From NCBI RefSeq assembly GCF_905404315.1, contig NC_066309.1, forward strand, positions 2,542,001-2,606,000: a stretch of 64,000 bases of DNA, given 5' to 3'. Below, piece by piece: positions 11,457 to 23,904 of this stretch; positions within the stretch are counted from its first letter, which is position 1; each line of letters opens with the position of its first letter. Source of the DNA: Leptidea sinapis (lineage: Eukaryota; Arthropoda; Insecta; Lepidoptera; Pieridae). The notes beneath the pieces were generated by a model that was given only the letters and a program-made list of their open reading frames with translations, did no database searches and was not told where the DNA came from. A program made the translations under genes and the position numbers.

Positions 11457-12716
11457 GATTTTCATTTCGATTGCGAGGAACTAAAACAGTAGTATAACAT
11501 AGACATTCTTAAAAATTTTAGCAAATTTGGAGAAATTAATCAACTCACGAAAAACCAAGACCTGTTTCCCGCCGCTTTTTTTTTAATCTTACGACATTGA
11601 TATGAGGCTTGGGCTCCAGACCTATATAGCCTACTATTAAATTAATTTTGTAATATATATTTTTTTTATTGATTAAATAACGTACCGAATTTAAATTTAA
11701 ATTTTAACCTCTTTTATGTCTTAAAAAACACATGAGGCAAATACATTAGAAGTAAATATTATAAAATAACAAATTCTATCTCTGAACTTTTTATTGTGTT
11801 TGGCTGTATGGCTCATTGCCTTAATATAGATACATTTATGAGTAGATACGTTAATGCACTTGTGCACAAAAATCGAGAACATGAAAAGTGAAAAAACAAT
11901 TTTCTATTGCAAATTACATTTATACCTATATGCGTTTATGTACCAAATATTTCTATGAACCTACATACCATTCCTAACCTAGATTAAGTTTTCTGTGGCA
12001 CCAAAACAATTTTTTGGCTACATTATAATACGGTAAACAATGCTTTTTAGGGCATCGACTATAGACTTTTTCGAAGATTCAATAAAGCGTGCAATTATAT
12101 TACTGGTCGTGGCTGTATAAATGCCAGTTAGATAGGAGTTGATAAAAGAACAAAAGTAATCGTTTAAAGACAAACTAACCCTGATATGTGTTGGTACAAA
12201 TACGCGTACCTACAACTTTATTTAGCTATTCACGTGCAGTTCATTAGCAAATCAAGACACGCAGTTTTGTTGAGATACTGCAGCTTGTTAAAATAATGGA
12301 TATTTATGTAACAAAATGTATATACAGTCAATGTTCTCGTGCCCGCTGACAGATTTATGTCATCAGGTGTTTTAAATGGATGCTAGATGTAGATGCAGTG
12401 GATTGATCAACTTCGCTCCATGTCGACGTGAATTTTAAGTGAATTCGTTAGCCGTTGCAACAATTATTTCTAACACTTAAGCGTTTATATTGAGGTATCT
12501 ATTTACTTGAATTAGATTAATGGCAATTAGCTATCTTGCTAGTGTTCGTTGTTGTAATGGGATTCACAAATTTAAATTGAGCTTTAGGTGTGGATAAAAG
12601 ATTCTAACTTCTCTAGATTTAGGAATTAGTGGCAGAATATGTTAATCCTGGTGGCCAAAATGTTGTTTTTAGTAACAATGATAGTAGGAAGTGACTACCT
12701 CATTTTTTCGCTCATT
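11457..12716. other. no feature recognised
   Basis: AT-rich interval with no supported gene, RNA or classified repeat. Confidence 0.4.
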
Positions 12717-13075
12717 GCCCTGTGCTTTCCCGGGGCATAAAATAAATAGGGCCATTATTCCCAGGCCCAAAGGTATCTAAGAGGCAACTAACAGCATTTA
12801 CCAGTGAGTGGCTCCTTTGCACAGGATGCCGGCTAGATTATGGGTAACCCAATGGCACCTTTTTCTGCCATGAAGCAGTAATGTGTAAGCATTATTGTGT
12901 TTCGGTCTGAAGGGCGTCGTAGCTATTAAAATTACAGGGCAAATGAGACTTATCATCCTATGTCTCAAAGTGACCCTTTAGAATTTTTGGGTTGTTCAAG
13001 AATCCTGAGTGAATACCCATCAGCTTAACGTCCTGTTTATCCATCTATGTCTCGTCCCTGATTGTGATAAAAATA
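12717..13075 (+). mobile_element. SAF retroposon, copy 5 (long form)
   Basis: Long form. The 5' extension starts ctgtgctttcccggggcata, passes through ctaagaggcaactaacagca, and joins the usual start accagtgagtggctcctttg. The rest follows to tctcgtccctgattgtgata. Part of the hairpin has been deleted. It shows that extension and body are one unit. Confidence 0.85.
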
Positions 13076-14894
13076 ACCTCAAGATACTAAAAAACACTTG
13101 GAGACTTCAGAAATAGGGGTTGCATTTGATACAATGAAACAGCTGATAATTCCTGAATAATCAACCAATTAATCCCAATAACATAGATATTAGGTCTTCG
13201 CTATGTTATGTGCTCTAAGACCCCCGTGTACACAAATGTAGGGGCATATTACATCATGTATGTGACACAGGAGATAGCATTGGAGAATGTTATATTCAAG
13301 AATATACTCTGCGTCGATGTATGGCTATCTTGATCGAGGACCATATCCGATGCTACTTGTATATGAGACCCTGGTATCAATATTTTAGATCTTCAACAAA
13401 ATAAGAAATGATGTTTATTGTTCTGATCGCTAAATATATAAATAAATAAACATATACATTTTTTAGTGGTTGAGACTTCCCAGTAAGTTGTCTTAAGACA
13501 CTTGTATCGGGAATATCTCGCAACTTCCTTAGCAGATACATTTTATTTAGTAAACAATATAGAAATAAACAGAAATGATTAAAAACCAAATTTTACAATT
13601 TACAATTAATTGTGTGTGTTGGGTTTGAATTGGACCTTTGATTGGGTCCATCTATACAATGCGTGTGTTTATTATGTCAGTCTGATCAGAAGATTTTCCA
13701 CTTCATCATAAGCAAGACAAGTTAGCCAATTATTTAAAGCTTTTCTGCAAAGATGTAATGTCATAGGATATATATTCAGGACACGATTAATTTTAGTATA
13801 AACTGTCGTTCAGCAAAAGTAGTGCGAACAGTAATGGTATATATATAAATCAGTTTTTTTTTCTAATTTTTCAAGTAAAATCTGACTTGAGATTGGCAAA
13901 AATATTATGTAGCTTCCGTTTATAAGCTTTGAAGGATTTAAGCATAAAGTCATATTTCATAGTAACTTCTTTGTTAATCAATTCAATTGTTACATATGAT
14001 AAAATACTTTTTAAAGAAAAATAAATTACATTAGGTTTCTGCAACGTTGGATTAAATAAAATAACATAAAAATGTAACTTTTACGAAAAAAGAAAATAGT
14101 CAGATTATGTATGATTTTGCAACCATTTTTTGTCTGGAGATACAGACTCCCCAAGCTTTTCCAGTCATGGGTGTCTGACATAAATCCCAACTAGCTTTAA
14201 GTTATGATTGAGCTTTAGCAAACTGTTATATGCACGTATGATATATGATATGTAAGCACATATACAATCTTCTCCAACTTACAAATAATCTTAGTACCTA
14301 CTTCTAATAACAACCAGCTGATACATATCTTATGCCTATTTCTTATAAAGAGACACAATAGGTATTTATGACATAAAATATGCGCGGGTGAAACAGCTAT
14401 CATTGATATACTATTAATTTCTTTAATAATCTTGAAGCATCTCTATGTCGTTGTCACATGTGCTCTAATTTATATTAGAAAGCCGGACACATCGATTTAG
14501 TGCCTATTCCGCGTAATTAATTTGCGTAAGCTAATTGTCGGTGTTCGGTCATCTCTATTATGTTGTTATGATAGATGTATAGATACTAGATATGGCCCCA
14601 ATATCGTTCATTATATTAAAGTGACTGTTTGATTCTACGCTTCCTATCTATGTTAATTCTCAGTTATATTCTATTATATTTTTACAGTTTTTATAACTTA
14701 CAACTTATTTATTAATATTACTAAATAAAATATTTAATAACACAATGTTGATAAAATGTCTGAGTATAAAATTAAATGAAATGGAGCAATACTGTGGTAT
14801 TTATATGATTTTATAATAACTGGAAGTACAACACTGAAACATATTATCAGTAACAATTTATAATGGGGCAGAGCCAACTCATTGTATCGGATTA
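13076..14894. other. no feature recognised
   Basis: AT-rich. The 70-codon minus frame at 13377-13589 and others at 14215-14403 and 14734-14952 have no recognisable motif. A weak echo of REP-1 lies near 14040-14100. Confidence 0.4.
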
Positions 14895-15072
14895 TGTTAT
14901 GAGGGATGAGGGAATGCTGGGAGAGTTTCTTGCGTTGCTTCTTCTCTCTCATTCTCTCATTCCCATTCAGCCATTTGTTTCCGAAGGGGTGGTAGTGTCT
15001 AGTATATTGGAAATGGCATCAAAAATAATTCTAAAGGAATGAATTTAGAAAATAAATGCCTTTTATGCTTTA
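14895..15072 (+). mobile_element. LINE-C 3' UTR fragment
   Basis: Plus-strand copy of the LINE-C 3' UTR: gctgggagagtttcttgcg, then catttgtttccgaagggg, aattctaaaggaatgaattt and the tail aaataaatgccttttatgc. No coding part remains. Confidence 0.75.
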
Positions 15073-15769
15073 AGCTGTTTTATGATGCCTTATGATTTTT
15101 TCATTATACAGAGATTGCCGCTTATAGCAGGGATTGCCGCTTGACTCATGTGGATTTTCTTGTTAATCCGTCAGTTGCTCCCATAAAAAGTTAGAGAAGC
15201 AATACTGATGATTTTTGGTGCTACAATTCTTTTATTAATTACTTAAATTCTCACTTTAAATTATATACTTAAATATTGCATTAGATAAAACTTTATGCTG
15301 GGGCAATTAACGTAATACTTTCCATCCATAATAGTCGCATCTAGGTAAACTATATCCTGCACTGTCTATTTCAGCCCACACATTTCGTTGATAAATTTAG
15401 AGGCAGATTCGCTTAGAGGTAATAAATTTCACAAGATTACCGACTATATGATTAATAATGAACCGCGAACAAAAATGAAGAGAGCCGATCGATCAATGTG
15501 GGTGTTTAATTTGTACGGTTGGTCATTTATCTTACGTTTAGTTACGTATACCTTTCATGTGAGGGTAGGTCATAATTTCGACCCTGGAAGTTATAGTATT
15601 TTTGAACTTTTGACATAATATACTTAATTATTTTGGATACGTTGCGATGACTTTAATTTTTCATTTTCTGCTTGCAGGTTTACGCTTACGTAAGGCTATA
15701 TGATTTTCTGTTTATGCATCGTAAAAAGTAGTAATAATTTTGGCATATGTACACATTTTTAAAGTTATA
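15073..15769. other. no feature recognised
   Basis: No supported gene or repeat. A 76-codon frame at 15388-15618 lacks recognisable features. Confidence 0.4.
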
Positions 15770-15950
15770 CTTCTTTAAATTTAAAGATGCGCGCGCTTCC
15801 TAAAATTTCACTCTTATAATTTTTTCATAACGCGCGTAACAGGTTGCAGTTAGTTCCTAAATTTAATTTTTTTGAACGATTGACGTTTGCGACTTTATTT
15901 TTTTTCGGTTTCTTCGTCCATTAATAGGACAGGCAAACCAAGTTTATGGT
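15770..15950. repeat. REP-2 dispersed repeat, copy 1
   Basis: Shares ordered blocks with 33865-34035: gatgcgcgcgc, taacaggttg.agtt, gttcctaaa, tgacgtttgcg and tttcttcgtcca...taggacaggcaaa. The class is unknown and no open frame or terminal repeats were seen. Confidence 0.6.
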
Positions 15951-16711
15951 TTTTAATTATTATATTAAACAAAAAAAATTACGAAATATTGTAAAAAGGT
16001 CCCTTTTATGTCCCAAATACACTGTAATTTATTTGAAATGAAATATTTATTTTTTCACCTTTGACTCAAATATCGAAAAAGAACCCTTATTTTCAATCAA
16101 AAAAAAATTCAACCGTCAAAATATCAGCTTTTTTCAAAAAGTTTTTGTGCTTTCTATTCGTTGAAATCTTTTTCACATTTTACACATAAACTTTTAATGA
16201 ATGAATTTTTCACATAAACTTTGAGGTTATGTGAAAAAAGTGTAAAAAAGAAAGTTGTAGACATTACCTACAACTTAACATACCATTTAACTTGTAGTTT
16301 TGCCGGAAACGCCGGATAAACCGTTTTTTACCCTAAAACACCCCCCCTTTTCCACTTCCCGACCTCAGATCGCCCGTAATTTATTTTTGCTTTCATTTTT
16401 GTTATATTCTCGTCTGTTCCAATGGGTTTCATCCTACTATTATTTTTTTTGGTTTCATAAATTAACGACCCTGGTCTTAGAAAGCCAAATTTAATTCTTG
16501 GAAGAATCTCCAACAATAATTACCCTCGCTCTTCTTACCCAAATGTGGAATTGTTGGAACAACTGTATTATTTGATCGACGTGTTAATACGTCTTGTAGC
16601 CGAAGAAACGTTTAAAATATGGGTTCAGAAACATGTCCTAGACTTAATTTGTAATATTCCCCTGTACACAAAAAAGTAACCAGGGTTATTTTGGGTTCCG
16701 TACCTCAAAAG
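15951..16711. other. no feature recognised
   Basis: Very AT-rich sequence with A and T runs. Overlapping frames of 62 and 64 codons at 16300-16516 are unconvincing. The word gggttccgtacctcaaaa at about 16694 is common in lepidopteran repeats. Confidence 0.4.
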
Positions 16712-16969
16712 GAATGTGTAAACATTACCTTAAGTGTTTATATATATAAGATTATATTAAGTGTTTCGGTCTGAAAGGAGCCGTAGCTAGTGAAATTACT
16801 GGGCATGTAAGACTTAACATCTTACGTCTCAAGGTGACGAGCGCAATTGTAGTGCCGCTCAAAATTTATGAGTTTTTCAAGAATCATGAACGGCACTGCA
16901 TTGTAATGGGTAGAGCGTATCAATTACCATCAGCTGAACGTTTTGCTCGTCTTGTACCCCATAAAAAAT
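16712..16969 (+). mobile_element. SAF retroposon, copy 6 (5'-truncated)
   Basis: Starts near atgtgtaaacattac and ends ctcgtcttgtaccccataaa. It carries an internal direct duplication of ttaagtgttt (about 16730-16771) around a short AT insert, probably replication slippage or a small insertion. Confidence 0.83.
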
Positions 16970-17539
16970 AAGATTCCACACCTCCAGTTCTATATGACGG
17001 TCGGTTCATGTTTATATATGACGTTATACAAAACATATTTAACAATTTCCGTCGAGTTAAAACAATTTACATCTACCGTCATTTCACATCTGTGCACACT
17101 TCACCATTACACCGTCATAATATTATCTCGTCTCCAAATCTTTATCACGACAACATTGTCGTCAGCATGTCATAATTATCTTTAACCTTGTTCCGTCGTC
17201 GGCAATGCATTGAAGTGTCATTTTTGCATTCCGTTTTGTGATGTGTTCGACTATTAATCGAACTTTATTTGGTGCGGTTTATTTAACAGATACATTATAA
17301 ATAGAACTGCAATTATAAATGTTCTTGTAGGATAGAAGTATGTTTAAAATTTAATATACTAATGCCGGCTTTTAATCGATACATCATGGTGTAGCAAAAT
17401 AAATCAATGTATGTTTTATTTGACGCGTTACATATTTGAAGCTTTAGCGAATAAATATTTAATATGCAGCTATATATAAGGTTGTCAAGACGTTGTAAAG
17501 TGTTTTTATTCTTCTTCTTAATATCATTTTTTATTTTTT
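16970..17539. other. no feature recognised
   Basis: No supported feature. An 80-codon frame at 16943-17185 begins in the SAF tail and has no recognisable domain. Confidence 0.4.
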
Positions 17540-17880
17540 ATACCTTCGCACGTCACGCCACAAATTAGGATATCAAACCCACGATCTGGATGTGTGGCTG
17601 TCCTCCACAGTGCGTTTGTCAAGGAGCTTTCTTCCACGTACTACAAAGCTGTGGAATGAGCTTCGTTTTACAAAGCTGTAGAATGAGCTTACTTCTTTGT
17701 TTTATGTTTCCGAGACGACACGACATGGGTACATATAAAAAAGCGCTTACACCTTCTTTAAAGGCCGGCAACACTCCTGTGATTCCTCTGGTGATGCAAG
17801 AAAATGTTTGCGGCGATGATTACTTAACACCAGGTGACCCGTACGCTCGTTTGTTCTCCTTTTCCATAAAAAATTGTCTT
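17540..17880 (+). mobile_element. LINE-A C-terminal fragment with internal duplication
   Basis: Translates in pieces to RRHDMGTYKKALTPSLKAGN and related LINE-A C-terminal blocks. It continues into the LINE-A tail ending cgctcgtttgttctcctttt, then ccataaaaaa. The block tacaaagctgtggaatgagc is duplicated almost exactly 27 bp downstream (17640-17695), which pushes the frame. It is non-functional. Confidence 0.82.
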
Positions 17881-18879
17881 CTTCTTTTTTCGTATGAATT
17901 TATGTTCGCTTATTCTATACCTTACCCAATATTTGACTTCTAAAATTGCAACAGCATTTAACTCACGGTCCTCCAGTGTGTACCTGGTTGGCGACAATGG
18001 GAAGTAGGCAAGGTGTACAATGGATTGCTATGAGGTTCACAATTCCATTGTTCGTTCGTCAGAGAAATGTATCCTTCTCAGATTAAGGATTGGTCTCCGC
18101 TGCGCTCCAAATAGATACCGTACTACCTAAGAACAATAGCATTTTTATTACGGCAACTATTCGATGCTTGTGTGCATCTTGACACTCAATGGCATTTTTT
18201 CAAATTTTGTAACATACGATTCGTGTTATTTTACATTGAAATTAATAATATTCAAAATACTTACTGATGATATGTGATCCCAGTGTGTTTTTTCTTGTAG
18301 TATATTTTTTACTACGCAACCCTGCCTTTTAGTTTCAATTATTAGCAAAGTTCAACAAAGCATGTGGCACGTCAACGTCAAACACTGGTCGAGACTGGCA
18401 TGAGTACGCCCACTTGGGCGTAGTTTTAGTTGCCGCGCTTAACGACTACGCCTGCGGTACCTAGTTAAAGCGAAGAGGAGACCAATCATCAATCTAAGGT
18501 ACCCCTATTCTTTTTTCAAAACTTTTAAATAAAGAATTTGAGTAAATAATATAAAATGACATTGCTAAGCTCTAGACAGTTCAAAAACTAATTCCGAATA
18601 TTAATGTATTTTTTTACATTTGCCAACAAAAAACCTGATCCTATATTTAGTCATTCCTAAAATGTTTTGCTACAATAAACAACTGCTTTCCTGGCTCCTT
18701 CCCATCTCATCAGCCCTTTCATGCAAGCTCTTGTGTCCTAATGCTCATAACCCCACCTGATTCAAATCTCCCTAGTGTGATAGTAGAACGTCCAAAACGC
18801 CGACCTTCTTTAACACGTCCAGCCTTATACGCTGTATAAAGTTGTGCAGTCGACATATATCACCGTGTATATTACCAAA
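17881..18879. other. mostly unclassified; possible inverted-repeat element 18076-18502
   Basis: The sequence at 18076-18107 (cagattaaggattggtctcc, then gctgcgct) is imperfectly inverted at 18470-18502 (gaggagaccaatcatcaatc). The roughly 425-bp interval could therefore be a decayed MITE. I see no target duplication. Nothing is recognised in the rest. Confidence 0.4.
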
Positions 18880-19341
18880 CTGTGCTTCCCCGGGGCATAA
18901 AAATAATAGGGGATAGACCCAGGGTGACGTAAGAGGCGATTAAAGGCATTGGCAAGTGGGAGGCCTCTTAGGCTCCATAGGATACCGGCTAGATGTGATA
19001 AGGTAAGATAAGATCATTTATTTGTAGTCATGCGTAGACATAAGATGTTACAAATCACAATAAAGGCTTTCCATTCCTTGCCCCCATGCTGTGACGTACA
19101 AATAATAATATATAACAAGTCAAACAACTATGGATACCACAACGGCGCCTTTTTCTGCCATGAAGCAGTAATGTGTTAGCATTATTGTGTTTGAAGGGCG
19201 CCGTAGCTACCAAAATGAGACTTAATATCTTAGGTCTCAAGGTGACGAGCGCAATTGTAGTGCTGCTCATAATTTTCGGGTTTTTGAAGAATCCTGAGAG
19301 GGAACGTCCTGCCTGTCTCGTCCCTTATTGTCATAAACAAA
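18880..19341 (+). mobile_element. SAF retroposon, copy 7 (long form, interrupted)
   Basis: Long form starting ctgtgcttccccggggcata, through gtaagaggcgattaaaggca and agtgggaggcctcttaggct to ccggctagat. There it is interrupted. It resumes at atggataccacaacggcgcc and ends cccttattgtcataaac. Much of the second half of the hairpin is deleted. Confidence 0.82.
18995..19128 (-). mobile_element. retroelement 3' end inserted in SAF copy 7
   Basis: A segment of about 134 bp separates two halves of a SAF that are contiguous in other copies. On the minus strand it reads as a typical LINE 3' end, finishing caaataaatgatcttatctt followed by accttatc, a short tandem tail. It carries no coding sequence. Confidence 0.6.
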
Positions 19342-19592
19342 GAAACTTTAATAAGTCTTGCATACATATTTTATCGAATAAGAATATAAACACGCATCCG
19401 GAACACCTGATTGTACCTACGTTATCACCTATTTTTTTTATATGCCGCAGAAATCAAGAACAGTTGCAAAGCATATCAAAAAGCTTTATATATTCCGAAT
19501 CACTTTTTACATTTTGTTTTTGTATAAATAAGATTAAACTTATATTACAACATTTAATTCTAAAGGAAAAAAAGGACAGCTAATATTAATTA

Positions 19593-19790
19593 TTGGCTTA
19601 TTGCGGACCCCTTTCGGGCCTCCTCCATCTTTTTCCATCTTTCTATATCCTGGCCTGTTTTCATCCATTTCTTTCCCGCTATCGCTATAATGGCATCGAC
19701 CCACCGTCTCTTGGGTGTTCTGGCTTACCTTTTCCCTATCGGTCTCTCCCATTTTGTTACCTTCAGCGTCCATCTTTTATCTTTTAGTTT
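19593..19790 (-). mobile_element. second RTE-like LINE C-terminus
   Basis: The minus strand reads RRWVDAIIAIAGKKWMKTGQ, then DIERWKKMEEARKGS, matching the C-terminal pattern RW.DDI..iAG..WM..A.DR..Wk.mEEAf of RTE-like reverse transcriptases. It is a different lineage from the fragments at 5938 and 45100. Truncated at both ends. Confidence 0.7.
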
Positions 19791-19867
19791 GCAATATAGT
19801 AATGCGTATCAATATCATTGTCACTACTTCTTTATGGAGGAAATACGGTAATACATACGTTTCACCT

Positions 19868-19955
19868 GATGGTAAGTGATCACCTCAGCGTCTGTACTCT
19901 TTGTACTACCAGAGGAATCACAGAAGCTTTGCCGAACTTATAAAGTGTTAACGTA
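19868..19955 (-). mobile_element. weak LINE-A tail fragment
   Basis: On the plus strand it reads gatggtaagtgatcacc and ctaccagaggaatcacagaa, then gctttgccga. These resemble the minus-strand LINE-A tail (gtgttaagtgatcaccgcc, ccagaggaatcacaggagc, gttgccggcc). Heavily decayed. Confidence 0.4.
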
Positions 19956-20157
19956 TCTATCTATTCGGAATCCAAAATCACATTGGTATGTGGTGGGCGA
20001 GCATCTAACAGAGGGCTTGGGGGTGAGAGTCATCGGGTCTAACTATAGCGCCACCGATCCTAAGGCGTTAATAAGTGACTTTGCTCATAGGGTGAGGCCG
20101 GGTAACCAGGGCGCACCAGTCGTAATTTAAGTTTAAAATGAGTATTAATTAATATAA

Positions 20158-20349
20158 CTTCCCTTTCTTGGTGTGCGTCCGTACAGAATGGGATGTCGCT
20201 ATGCCAACTAAATGGCTGACAGGCTTGCCCTGCATGTTTCAGTATGACAACCCGATGATAATTGAATTAGCAGACGCCTCTGTTTATTCTCATATTAAAC
20301 ATTTTATCAAATAAAACCTTTAGACTCGAATGCAACGGGCAACTACTAG
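20158..20349 (+). mobile_element. H1a element, solo copy (Helitron-like end)
   Basis: A 192-bp stand-alone version of the first part of the H1 composite at 41089. It starts ttccctttcttggtgtgcg, contains gacaggcttgccctgcatgt, and ends gcaacgggcaactactag. The CTAG end recalls Helitrons, but the base before the start is not the expected A, so the class is uncertain. Its independence shows H1a is an element of its own. Confidence 0.7.
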
Positions 20350-20467
20350 CTAATTAATAAATATTGAGGACTCCAAAAACTAAGACAACCATCCGATGGA
20401 ACTTTCTTGTCTGCATTTTTGGAAACAATATTTATGTTATTTGGAGTAATATTAAACGAATAAGATA

Positions 20468-20590
20468 GACTGTCCCCCTGAAAACGAGATCTGGAAAGGT
20501 CTTGAAACATCGGGTTAACTAAAATAATAATAAAAATGTAACTTTTACACAAAAATTTAATCTCCAAACACAGTCACACACATAATCCTT
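20468..20590 (+). repeat. REP-1 dispersed repeat, copy 2
   Basis: Second copy of the repeat at 5770-5895, sharing ctggaaaggtcttgaaac, atcgggttaactaaaataat and aatgtaacttttac. No coding sequence attached. Confidence 0.65.
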
Positions 20591-20699
20591 TAAAAGTATT
20601 TTATTTAAAGGTCTTAACTAATTATGCTGAGGTTAACTTTTATTTTTAGTTACAATGTTGATTTCTAATAATAAAAGGTACAGCAACCATCCGATTATA

Positions 20700-20958
20700 T
20701 CATACATACATATAATCACGCTTCTTTCCCGTAGGGGTAGGCAGAGACCACTTCTTTCCAGTTGCTACGATCCTTACATACTTGTTTTGCTTCGTCCACT
20801 TTCATTATTCCTTTCATAAATGCTCTTCCGTTTAGGGTACTCTTGACCTGGCCTTTTTTCAAGACGTCCCTGATTTGATCTCAAAACGTCCGCCTAGGTC
20901 TACCCCTTCCAACACTTTCATTCACACTGGCCTTATACACTTTCATATATATACATTC
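20700..20958 (-). mobile_element. LINE-D C-terminal fragment
   Basis: The minus strand translates, with minor frame damage, to VNESVGRGRPRRTF, DQIRDVLKKGQVKSTLNGRA and VDEAKQVCKDRSNWKEVV, followed by SAYPYGKEA and a stop. This is a familiar C-terminus of a lepidopteran non-LTR retrotransposon (GRGRPR...DQI...l.kg.V.S...R..CM...M.vdEAk.vc.DR..W..vvsaYP). It ends in a (tatg)n-type tail at 20700-20712. The clade was not determined. Confidence 0.75.
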
Positions 20959-22349
20959 TTATACATTTCGTTAGAACTGCTTGTAATATTAAATTAAGAA
21001 AAAACGGTTATAACTAGAGGTATTTTTTGGCATTCAAAGATAATTCAGACCTTTATTTAATCACAAACAAAGCAAACCAAACTTCACCATAATACAAAGA
21101 GAACAACTTCGCATGAGTTAATTTGTTGGATAAGAGCTACTCGTTGTAAAACCGATATTCTTCATGTATTTTCAATCAATAAACAAGTGAAAGGCTCCAG
21201 TGACCCCAATCTTTGGTGGTTATATTTGTCAAGACTTCTTTATTTAATCCCAGTAATCTTTAATACGTCTCATTAAAAGCATAAAATTAAAATAACTGTC
21301 AGTTACTTCATATCGCTTTTTATGACTTCGAATGTTGCTTTATAACGCTATAGTTTCGGTTTCGTTAAAACAATATATTTGAATGCTGTTTAGCTGAATA
21401 CTATTATGTCATTGCAACGAAGTTTTTTAAGAATCTTTTTTTTCATGTTTTTAAGTCTATATCATTTTAAAGCAAAAGATTTTAAAGAGTCATGTTATAT
21501 TGTTTTTAATATTCTCACAGTTTTCGTCCACCGACAAATAATAGTGAGTCATTATTTTCGGAAATCCGTTGCTATTTGAAATGTTATACATCATGAGCTG
21601 ATTTCCTAAAATCACTTCAACATGTGCCTCTCATTATAGCATTTAGGGAATCAACAGCTCCTGAAGATTCCTCGTGGAGAGGTGAAGTACGTAGCAAAGT
21701 AATTTTGGGATATGATTAGTAAACATCATTATGTGTAACATTTTAGAAATTAATACGACTAATTAAATAAACTTCCTTGTTTCAAGTTCTATAAAAAGTG
21801 GACCTTTAAAAATACCCATACCCGTATACCCGTCCACCTTAAGGTTTAGGCAGTGAGCACTTCAAAAAATTAATGTCATCATTCACTATGTCCAGACATC
21901 CACCGATTATAGAAGGGTTCCATAGAGCTCTATCTAAATCATAGTTGAAAGGCATCTTAGCAAGAAAACTTTTAGTTGGTAATTTTTTTTTTCAAAGTTT
22001 ATTGTAAACTTTTGTAGCCAGCAATGTAAAGCAATGTACAATGGGATGTAAATGTCACTTGTACAAAGTAAATACGTATCTGTATTTTTCTTTTTTTTTT
22101 GTATAATTCTAGGGACTATTAATAGAGATAATTATACAATTATCTAGCTATGATTCATAAACAGACTGCAATTTTACTGTAAAAATATTAAAAATTATCT
22201 GCATCACATAATTTTTTATCTTGGGAATTTTCAGTGCCAATATTTTTAGGTCGAATTGCAACCTTTAAGGATGTTGTTGTTTTTCACCCTGTATAACTTG
22301 ATATATTTTTTTTAAATATATATATACCCTTGTAAAATGCTCACCTTGA
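20959..22349. other. no feature recognised
   Basis: AT-rich interval with no open frame of note and no classified repeat that I can support. Confidence 0.4.
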
Positions 22350-22683
22350 ATGAATACCTTTATTTATTTACGGTGTGTGTGGATGATGCAGCTACTGTAC
22401 TCAATAACTTTTGTTTTATATTAAATTACATTTACTTTTTTGACTTACTCGTGTAAGGCATTGACCATTTGAGATTTGAGTATGTTTGAAGCATCACTTT
22501 ACATATTATATTGTAATTGAAATCTTGATTTAAAATAGCGGCAATAAGTTTCTTGCTACTCCTTCTCATTAGCACAACCCTTTATGAAGTAGGAGTAGAT
22601 TCAATAAGAATATTTTTTTTTTACATGCATAAGTGTCATTTCCGTGAGCTAGAAATAAAGTGATTTTGATTTGATTTGATTAT
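22350..22683 (+). mobile_element. LINE-E 3' UTR
   Basis: Contains the conserved LINE 3' UTR blocks gtgtggatgatgcagctact, gcggcaataagtttcttgct and cttctcattagcaca. It ends in a tandem tail, tgatttgatttgatt. The minus-strand relative is at 49250-49505. No coding part remains. Confidence 0.72.
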
Positions 22684-23000
22684 TAATTATAATGTCTTGA
22701 TGATCGTTATAAAGTGTTCGTAGATAAATCGTTTATTGGAGGCGAGTGGTCGGCGGTTGGCGAGGCACGCGCACCGAATAGTTCGCTCTAGTTTCGCAAC
22801 ACACAGACAGCACTATATCACCGGAGATATTTACACACCGGTCACTTATCTCTTATCACAAGCATTTTCTAACCACACCCACGTAATCCCAGAGCTACTA
22901 TGTAACTAATTTATTATATTTAGCATGTTTTTTATGAACTAGGAATATAATACAAACATTTTTTATTGTTACTAATTTTAGTGTATGTTTACGTTTTACT
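22684..23000. other. no feature recognised
   Basis: Nothing supported. A moderately GC-rich patch lies at 22735-22850. Confidence 0.4.
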
Positions 23001-23409
23001 ACCAGTGGTGAGGCTCCTTTGCACAGGATGCCGGCTAGATTATGAGTACCACAACGGCGCCTATTCCTGCCGTGAAGTAGTAATAATAATAATAATAATA
23101 ACCATTTGTTTCAGGCATAACCCATAGAAAGTACAATTGAAATCAAAATTACAATTAAATTAAAACTAATAATAGGTTAAAGGTGTAAAATTTGTGATTA
23201 TTATTAGCGATAGCTAGTGAAATCACTGGGCAAATGAGACTTAACATCTTATGTCTCAAGGTGACGAGCGCAATTGTAGTGTTTTTGGTTTAGCTCAGAG
23301 TTTTTGGGTTTTACAGAATCCTAACCGGCATTTCATTGTAATGGGCTGGGCGTTTCAATTACCATCAGCTGAACGCCCTGCTCGTCTCGTCCCTTATTTT
23401 CATAAAATA
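23001..23409 (+). mobile_element. SAF retroposon, copy 8 (interrupted)
   Basis: Starts at accagtggtgaggctccttt and ends tctcgtcccttattttcata. The middle (around 23078-23208) is replaced by an inserted LINE tail, with loss of about 35 bp of SAF. Part of the hairpin 5' arm is rearranged. Confidence 0.85.
23079..23205 (-). mobile_element. LINE 3' end with (TTA)n tail inserted in SAF copy 8
   Basis: On the plus strand a (taa)n run (about 23079-23101) is followed by ccatttgtttcaggcataac. Read on the minus strand this is a LINE 3' end, tgggttatgcctgaaacaaa followed by (tta)n. The microsatellite is therefore a retroposon tail, not a random expansion. Confidence 0.62.
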
Positions 23410-23904
23410 ACTGATTTAGGCTCCATGAAGCACAAAGTTTTTCTTCGCGATTTTATCTGTGTAATAATCACTTATATTATTGCTTGGAAGCTCAAAAACA
23501 TTTTGAGATAAATGTGGCGTCTTGCATTGATGGCGCTATAGGCTATAAAACGTGTATTCTCTGATATCAATGTCTTTGGCCTCCAAGGTCCCCGCCCGGC
23601 TTCGCTAAAAAAGCTTTTAAGGCTATTGAAATAGAGAACTTTTTAAGTCAGTAGCGGGTGTTTACACCTGAGCCCGACACATATGCCCCGTTTGGTGGTC
23701 TTAATACGTAAATATAATTTCTTAATCTAAAAAAAAAGTATCATAGTGTTTTCGGTTTTCGAATTCATACGTGCTTTTATTAGATGCTTTATAAAGTTGG
23801 CATTGCTCTGTCATTCCTCTGATGTAATAAGACAGTAAGGAAAGCGATGATCACATCCTAAAAAGCCAAATCTTTTTGCTTACCTCACAATATTATAAAT
23901 ATCT
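23410..23904. other. no feature recognised
   Basis: Nothing supported. Confidence 0.4.

Noticed and set aside
18076..18502. Confident MITE call
   Set aside because: The inverted ends match only partly and there is no target duplication, so it is kept as a possibility within an unclassified stretch.
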